Shown: piece after piece, positions 58,031 to 64,000 of the stretch | Position numbering within the stretch: position 1 is the stretch's first letter | How the letters are laid out: each line of letters opens with the position of its first letter | From: Climacium dendroides | Taxonomy: Eukaryota; Streptophyta; Bryopsida; Hypnales; Climaciaceae | NCBI GenBank assembly: GCA_950106755.1 | Contig: CATNNA010000004.1 | Span: forward strand, 682,001-746,000 | Direction: 5' to 3' | Length of the DNA: 64,000 nt | The notes under the pieces: model-generated | Told to the model about the DNA's origin: nothing | The model's input: the letters and a program-made list of their open reading frames with translations, nothing else | Databases searched by the model: none | Program-made: the position numbers and the translations under genes

Positions 58031-59209
58031 GATGAGTAGGTAGTTAGGAATTTAGAGATAGGGAATTTTGTTAGACTGGACCTTATCCCGGAAAGATAGG
58101 AAAAGTTCACATCCAAAAATCTTGGCCGGATTAGTGCTGGATTTCTGGGGACACTTTTTGTAAATTCTATATATAAATTGAGTTTCAAGACTAAGATGAG
58201 GAATTCTTTTTCTTGCACATGTTGTCTCCTTTGTATTTTCTATTGTTTTTCCTTGTCTTCCCAAGGACTGGCCGGATGAGGGAGGGAGAGATTGAGTATA
58301 GATGAGCAGATTGTAAGAGGAGCTTCTCCCCTTGGTGTCTTCTTGTGATTGTATGTGCATGTGGACAGGTTGTAAGCGTTGGGAGAGAGTCAAGACACCT
58401 CAGTAGATTTAGAGTTCATTATTTCAGATGAGATAGCCAGTGTTAGGCTAGGTAGTAAGAGAGAGGATTCTCAAACTGCGCTAGAGCTACCAGATGGGAT
58501 ATCTAGGCTAGCCTCCGATCACTTGAGAGGTCTCGCCATCTGAAATAGTAAACGGAAGAACTTTAGATTGCGATGGTACGGGTAGACACACTTATAGCCA
58601 CCTTAGATTTGCATGGATCTGAGGAAATATTAAGGTTGTTGTAGTTGGTAAGGATTGTACGGGGGATTTTTGTGTGACCTATAGATTGGAATCATTCCTA
58701 GTTTGCTGTGAAAGATCAAACTGGATCTTGTTAGAATAGGAAGATAGATTAGTTGAGTGAATCCTCCGTCACTATAAAGACCGGAAGGAGAGGAGGGCCT
58801 ACCTCTCTAAGAACAAGTGGCAAACCCCTCTAAAGTGCCAACAGAGGTTAAGCGAAACCGAAACCGAAACCGAGAAGAATGAGGTCCTCGGATGTAGTAA
58901 TAAAGATCCGGTTGGGAGTGTGAGTTCCGGATGGGTTTTAGTTGGTTATGTGAATGGATTCTAATTCGAATCGAGTAGTAGCATAAACCGGATTAGCAGA
59001 CGGTAATAGAAAAGAATTGTCCGGATTTTGGGAAAAAGGATAAACAAGGAGAAAGGAGAGTTCTTGAATTGAGAATTTCCCCCAAACCACCTAGTAACAC
59101 GAAACACTTCATAGAGTCTCTTAGATTCAATCTTTAGAGTCACTTTGTTATGCTTTAAAGAGGTTTTTGTGAGCATAATAGGGAATTTCACTTACCTTGT
59201 GTTGTGACA
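58031..59209. other. Gag 3' flank, LTR-like, no gene
   Basis: CCGG-poor sequence with GGAAGG/TTCCGGATGG patches as in the other gag loci, and a GAAACCGAAACCGAAACCGA tandem run at about 58853-58872. It ends at TTGTGTTGTGACAACCCACC (about 59197), where similarity to the RING gene starts abruptly. Confidence 0.5.
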
Positions 59210-59690
59210 ACCCACCGTAGGTCTCCGGTCTTGATTGGAAGGATATCTATACGTGTTTCATTCGATGTAGTAAAGACTCCGCGTCATTCTTTGCTTGAAT
59301 TACCAAGTCCAATTGTTGCCTTAACTCTTGGACTTCATAGTTCACCGTTTGTGCGGAAGCAACTTCTAATGAGAGTGGAGGCACAGATTCAGGGCTCTCA
59401 ATAACCATAGCGACTTCTACAATCTTGTCCACAGCTTTGCCCTTGTCAAGAGAAAGAGAAAATTGATCGCTTTCTTGAGTTGGTTGACTTGCCTCCAAGA
59501 GGCTTGCTCCGCCTCTGCAATGTTTAGATGACTTGTCGTTTTGTAATGTCTTCAACATCTCCCGGTGCCATTGTAAATTATCCTTGGATGTCTTCAATTG
59601 CAAAACCAACTTCTGGTTTTTTAGCCTCCAAAGTCTCATTTGAGAACTTTATAGTTTCAACTTCTTTTTGAAAACTCAAACACATTTCTC
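59210..59690 (-). pseudogene. Fragment of the RING gene's coiled-coil region
   Basis: Closely matches 51472-51960 on the same strand (SLLEASQPTQESDQ, LQWHREMLKTLQNDKSS, EVQELRQQLDL), then diverges on both sides. It keeps CAG (NQKLVLQLKTS) where the 51.9-kb gene has TAG. A short deletion near 59245 and loss of everything else make it a dead fragment. The left border abuts the gag-like segment. Confidence 0.8.
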
Positions 59691-59937
59691 TCAAGAACAC
59701 AATATTCAATATTTTGAGAGGTTTGGGGTCTCTCATAATAATATTGTCCATTTAGACCCTAACAAATGAATTATAATTTTAGGCAATTTAGGTGGGCAAA
59801 CATTGAATTTGTTAGTTGTAATGCGCAATTTCCATTAAAATGAGAGTCTTTTGAGTGATAGTCTGTTCAAACACATGTAATTCGGTTTAGAGTAAATGTT
59901 ATAATTAATATAAATAAAGATTATGTCATCTTCTAAA

Positions 59938-60099
59938 CACCAAGTCATGAACTCCGCGGTTGGTTGTGAGGGGTTGTTCATCTCATTGAAGCGGTCCGGG
60001 TTCGATTCCCGTTGGACTTGTATGAGTGCATGAGAGAACAACATGACTTGGTGCTGCTAAATGAGCTTTGCAGGCAGGAGAGTTGTAACAACCAACCGC
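59938..60099 (+). ncRNA. tRNA-like sequence with interleaved inverted repeats
   Basis: 59941-60020 has a 6-bp acceptor-like pairing (CAAGTC with GACTTG at 60015), a D-arm-like GCGGTTGGTTGTG, and a T-arm CCGGGTTCGATTCCCG with a canonical B box (GGTTCGATTCC, 59999). The anticodon arm is not clean, so this is more likely a tRNA-derived element or decayed tRNA than a working tRNA. Two further repeats cross each other: CACCAAGTCATG (59938) with CATGACTTGGTG (60042), and GCGGTTGGTTGT (59956) with ACAACCAACCGC (60088). Confidence 0.45.
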
Positions 60100-60424
60100 C
60101 CCCCTACCCAGAATGTGACAAGTGCTTCATTTGTTAACCAAATAAATAGTAGATATATCTATTACTTTTTTTCCCAATAACAATGTAATTTGAAATAAAA
60201 CATACTCAATGATAAACAAATAAGATAATGAAGTAAAAAATAAAGAAAAGAGTGCTGAAGAATATAAAAAGAAGTATATTGAGACTATACTTAAATTCCA
60301 ATGTTCTATAAACACAAAATATACAGTTGAAATCAATAATGCAATGCCGAGCAATAAAATAAAATAAATCCATTCAAAACTATACCATCTAATCATATGC
60401 ATACATATTACATAGCTACAGATA
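60100..60424. other. AT-rich intergenic stretch, nothing recognised
   Basis: AT-rich DNA between the tRNA-like sequence and the 3' end of the element protein. No gene or repeat supported. Confidence 0.5.
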
Positions 60425-63322
60425 TCAAGTGTAGGATGCGAGACTTTGGTTGATAACGTCAATTTGAGCAGCAGGAATCTTGATCATGCATTGACGAGTA
60501 TCTTTTCGAATGCTAGACTTCCACGCTGTCATAACAGCATTTGTATGCTCCCAAAGTGGCGGTTCAGTTTCATCCACTTTCCAACGTAGACCTCTTTCAC
60601 TGTCCCATCCAGTGTAAAAGTCTTGAACATCTTCATCTCTCGATGTTGGACGGAAGTACTGAATGCGTATACAATTAGGTTTCTCCGGATTACAATTTGG
60701 ATCAGATAACGCCCTTGCAATCCAAACCGGATGACTATCACCATCTGCGGGTCGAACTGCAACAAAATATCCTTCAAAGAGATCTCGACCCACCCTAAAG
60801 GATGGTTGTGGCCGACCTCTCAAAGGGCCTACGTACGCGTCATCTTCCCCAAACTCTTCACGATCCTCGCCGTCTTCGTCTAATTCATCTACTTGAGTTG
60901 CTTGAACACGGCTCGTAGGCCAAAAACCATCCTTCAAAATAGAAGATGAAGGTAGTGGTTCTAGCAATGCTACCTTGACACCTTGCCAATAGTGCACTAC
61001 GTGCTCATAGCGTCTTCGGTACTCTCCAGTGCGATCTTGATTGCACAAATTCTCCCAATACCTCATGAATCCAGATATGCCCTTCAAGATGTCCTCTACA
61101 CCTTTCATTGGACTCGGCAGAACTGCTTCTGGTACTCCACGTGGCCACAAACTTTGCCCTTCAGAGTCCTCCTTCCACAATTTCATTCCATGACCAGTCC
61201 CCTTCGGCAACCACTCCACATCAGTGCACAACATTTTGTACTTCAAGACTGGACACCCAATCGAGTCAAGGTAGAACTTCACTTATTGTGGCTTTGTGTG
61301 TCCAACCATGATGTCATTGCCGTCCAAAACTTTGCCTGCTATGAAACCCTTGAAATCTGGCACCTCTTTGATGAGGTGAGGGATTATTGGAATGGATTCC
61401 ACATCCATAAACGACTTCATAAGTGTAGGAATTGTAAGGAAGTTTTCCTTCTTCAAAAGCATACTCCATCTTCCAAAGAGCGCATCAATGTCGTCATGAG
61501 TATGACCCACAATCATGAAGTTCACGTACACTTCACGAAAGATCTTGTTTGCAACAAGTAGAGACCAATAACAGAAAACAAATCTATTCTTGTTATCTTT
61601 GGTGGCATTATCCATCTGCACATTCAAAATAGGAGGCAACGGCATCCCTGGACATAACGTTTCCGATAGCGGAGGTAGTGATGCTTCGCAAACTTCGGCA
61701 CCCTTTAGTATTGCCCTGGATAAATTTGTGGATCCAGACCCCGTAAACAATTGCCGAGAAGACGATTTTGGTGGCAATTCCAAATCTCGGAGCAACTTCG
61801 CCATGGAGCCAATAGTGTAGTTTGAGTCGTGGGGAAACATATCCAAGCCATAGTGCGCATATCGAACATCAGCATGACCATGCGCAATCATGCCAGTGAC
61901 CGAGACGGGCAACTTCATGAGCCCATCAAGTTCTTTAGTTTTGTGGGAAAAAACCAGAGAAGTGGTCTTGGCATGGTCCATCTTGTCATGCATGATCGTC
62001 AAACATTCATGTGGAAACTCATGCGAGCGGTAACGATTTGCGTAGTACAGCTCCCTATGTGCCCGAGCAATAGCCAAATGTTTGTCAAGCCTCCTTGACC
62101 ATATCAAAGCACTTTGAGATCCAGCAATACAACTCCTTCGTAGCTCTTGTAGTTTGTCACACACTGAACACCGAGCAAAATTATCACCAGGTTTTTTCAC
62201 CTCGTACTCTGAAAACTTCGAGGACCTGATCTTGCTCAGGTTTGAAGTAGAAACTTCGGGTAATCTGAAGGCTACATTAACATCATTAATTTCTTTCATC
62301 TTACCCTTCCACTGAAAAGTAGAGGGAAGACACATGGATACGACCTTGTCCCCTGACTTCAAAGTCTGAGTACGATGTGGCATATGATCTGCCTCCTTTT
62401 CAAGGATGCACTTTAGCGTGGTAGTTGCTTGTTGAGTGTGCTTTCTCGGCTTCTCCAATCCTACATTTCCATGGTCTCTTGCCTCTCGTTCGTCCTTCCA
62501 ATATTTGAGGTACCGATAGAATGTAGCCTCCGGGACCCCAGAAATATGCATCCATGCTCGCATGCACACGTTGATGCCTTCAACGGTCACTGTCTTCCTC
62601 CCACGTGCATCAAGATGCACTGACCTATGTACATCAGTCTTCATGTGTGACCTGAACTTGAATGATGTATTGGAGTACATTCTCTCGCAGAAGGCCCGAA
62701 TCTTCTCCCTTGGAAACGGTTGAACGCAATTCTGGGAACAACAGACTTTGCTAGACACCAAGTTGATGCACTCTGGAGTGAGGAGTTCCTTAGATCTGCG
62801 GGAGGTCACACGAGGTGGATTCCTAAGGATACTTGAATATGGCCGTACAGATGCTAGAGGTTGTGGATTCAAGAGGCGGGCTTGTAGCTGATTGAATCTG
62901 TCTTGCGCCTCATGGTCGAGAAGACTTGCTCCCGCACAGTGGACTCGTTTAATCGGCCAAGCAACCAAATAGTAAATCTGCTCCTGAGGGATATCCGCTT
63001 CTGAGAATGTCTTGGTGATGTGAACTGCTACATGGGTATCTCCAAGAGGACCATTAGCTCCAAGTACGAGGTCTGAGTTGACACTATGGCAAGTCCCTTC
63101 GCCAACAAGTAGACCCTCCTCATTGTAAAGAGTGACACATCTTGTATTCCAAAGATGACGTGGAAGTCCTTCACATTCAGGAATGCCTACATTCATCCCT
63201 TCCAAAACTGGAAATTCATCATCCGAGGATTCCATGAAGTCGTCAAAAGTCGCAGATGAAGTCATGTCACGTATCTGGAAAACCAAATGAAAAGCAGTAT
63301 TGAAGTCAATGTCTGGCATCAT
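60425..63322 (-). pseudogene. DUF7869-type element protein, single in-frame TAA
   Basis: 965 codons in one frame to TGA 60425, broken by TAA at 61283 (codon 680). ATG at 63322 is possible; TTTGGTTTTCCAG just before 63275 looks like a 3' splice site, so the start may instead be the ATG at 63265. Cys-rich finger (KVCCSQNC, FCERM) near 190, a HTH-like VPEATFYRYLKYWKD, Cys pair with basic helix, then the core: VQMDNATKDNKNRFVF (about 565) and GHTHDDIDALFGRWS (about 604), the signature I associate with DUF7869, a putative RNase H-like transposon enzyme. After the TAA the frame continues without a gap in sense (KFYLD, PVLKYKML, WLP) into a BAH-like C-terminus (FVAVRPADGDSHPVWIARAL). A CAA-to-TAA change is likely. 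Confidence 0.7.
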
Positions 63323-64000
63323 ATTCCAATCGACCTGATTGACGGAGTAAATGGTGTTGGTATTTCTAAGCGGCAGTAATATCCGAATGGCAATTCAGCA
63401 CGACTGGCGCTGAATTGTATTTTAGCTCCCAGGACACTAACATATCGTCGCAACCAATTTCATGCAATAGGTGATTGCACTTTAGCGCGACCAACTCTGA
63501 ATTGCAATTTAGCACCCACGATGTAGACATACGTCGTCACTAATTCCACTCTCTGCATGATGAGAATTCAGCGCCAATTGAGCTAAAATAGCATCAAAAT
63601 GAATTTCATTCTCTGCGAGCTGAATTGCAATTCGGAATTACTCGCACTGGAATACCGTCACAATATATTTCATTCCCTCCGTGACGACACTTCAGCGCGA
63701 GTCGCGCTGAATTGTAATTAGTCATTGGTCGTAGTGGAATATTGTCAAAATACATTTCACTACGCGTATGTACACTTCAGCGCGAGTCGCGCTAAATTGC
63801 AATTCAGATCCAATAAGTCTGACACTTCAGCGCGAGTCGCTCTGAATTGTAATTAGACATTAGTCGTGGTGTAATATCGTCAAAATACATTTAACTGCGC
63901 ATATCTACACTTCAGCGCGACTCGCGCTGAATTGCAATTCAGCTCTGATAGATCTGGAATGTCTCCAGAGTATATTCCATCACGATTTTATAGAATACAG
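63323..64000. repeat. Second palindrome array, arms TTCAGCGCGA/TCGCGCTGAA
   Basis: Four clear palindromes at 63691-63711, 63776-63796, 63826-63846 and 63911-63931, spaced 85, 50 and 85 bp, i.e. two pairs on a 135-bp period. Degenerate relatives occur at about 63392, 63480, 63570 and 63618. Connecting sequence (GTCAAAATACATTT, ACACTTCAG, AATTGCAATTCAG) is also repeated. It lies upstream of the DUF7869-type gene and runs to the window end. Confidence 0.92.

Noticed and set aside
12578..61285. Firm claim of UAG/UAA reassigned to glutamine in this genome
   Set aside because: TAG aligns with Trp as well as Gln in paralogues, TGA also interrupts two genes, and most Gln codons are ordinary CAA/CAG. 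Kept only as a testable alternative.

Overview
The window reads as nuclear DNA of a green plant or streptophyte alga. The signs are GT-AG introns, TTTAGGG-type telomere-like tracts, a hAT transposase, Ty3/gypsy remnants, long AT-rich gene-free stretches and very CpG-rich tracts. The gene families resemble what I recall from charophytes (Chara-like), but that is recall and not a search. No rRNA, prokaryotic operon or CRISPR array was seen. Coding calls come from reading frames, splice signals and paralogue comparison within the window.

Layout. 1-7.8 kb: a satellite array with 194/198 bp monomers and higher-order structure; the window starts inside it. 7.8-12.5 kb: AT-rich flank, short tandem repeats, a G-rich minisatellite and a duplicated block of palindromes. 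12.6-16.9 kb: a three-exon gene with a ParB-like segment, a possible beta-class DNA methyltransferase segment and a coiled coil. 17.2-18.4 kb: a two-exon FCP1-like phosphatase. 18.8-19.2 kb: a small exon-like ORF. 19.5-24.9 kb: retroelement debris, namely two members of a gag-like family and a gypsy integrase end followed by an LTR-like stretch. 25-54 kb: a field of chimeric paralogues. An N-terminal module marked by the motif KLWP occurs joined to an atypical kinase (26.8-28.8), to a coiled-coil/RING-H2 protein (31.8-34.6 and 50.0-53.7) and to a GYS-rich prion-like tail (41.1-42.3). A second kinase with another N-terminus lies at 37.9-39.4. A nearly whole hAT transposase lies at 45.7-49.1. 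56.9-58.0 kb: a third gag-like copy. 59.2-59.7 kb: a piece of the RING gene. 59.9-60.1 kb: a tRNA-like sequence. 60.4-63.3 kb: a DUF7869-type element protein. 63.4-64 kb: a second palindrome array.

Four patterns stand out. First, a 21-bp palindrome (two 10-bp arms and one centre base) is repeated about 20 times at 11.4-18.7 kb, lying outside exons and inside introns of the ParB-like gene, and again in the last 0.6 kb with compensatory changes in both arms. Second, most genes carry in-frame stops, and almost all are TAG (19 TAG, 2 TAA, 2 TGA by my count); paralogue comparison shows they replace Gln, Trp or Arg codons through C-to-T or G-to-A changes. Third, five paralogous genes share one promoter layout: a 0.2-0.45 kb tract built on CGGAC, with a TATA-like box at its gene-side edge about 180-280 bp before the ATG. 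Fourth, domains have been swapped between paralogues at visible joints.

The elements are mostly decayed copies; whether any is expressed cannot be told from sequence alone.
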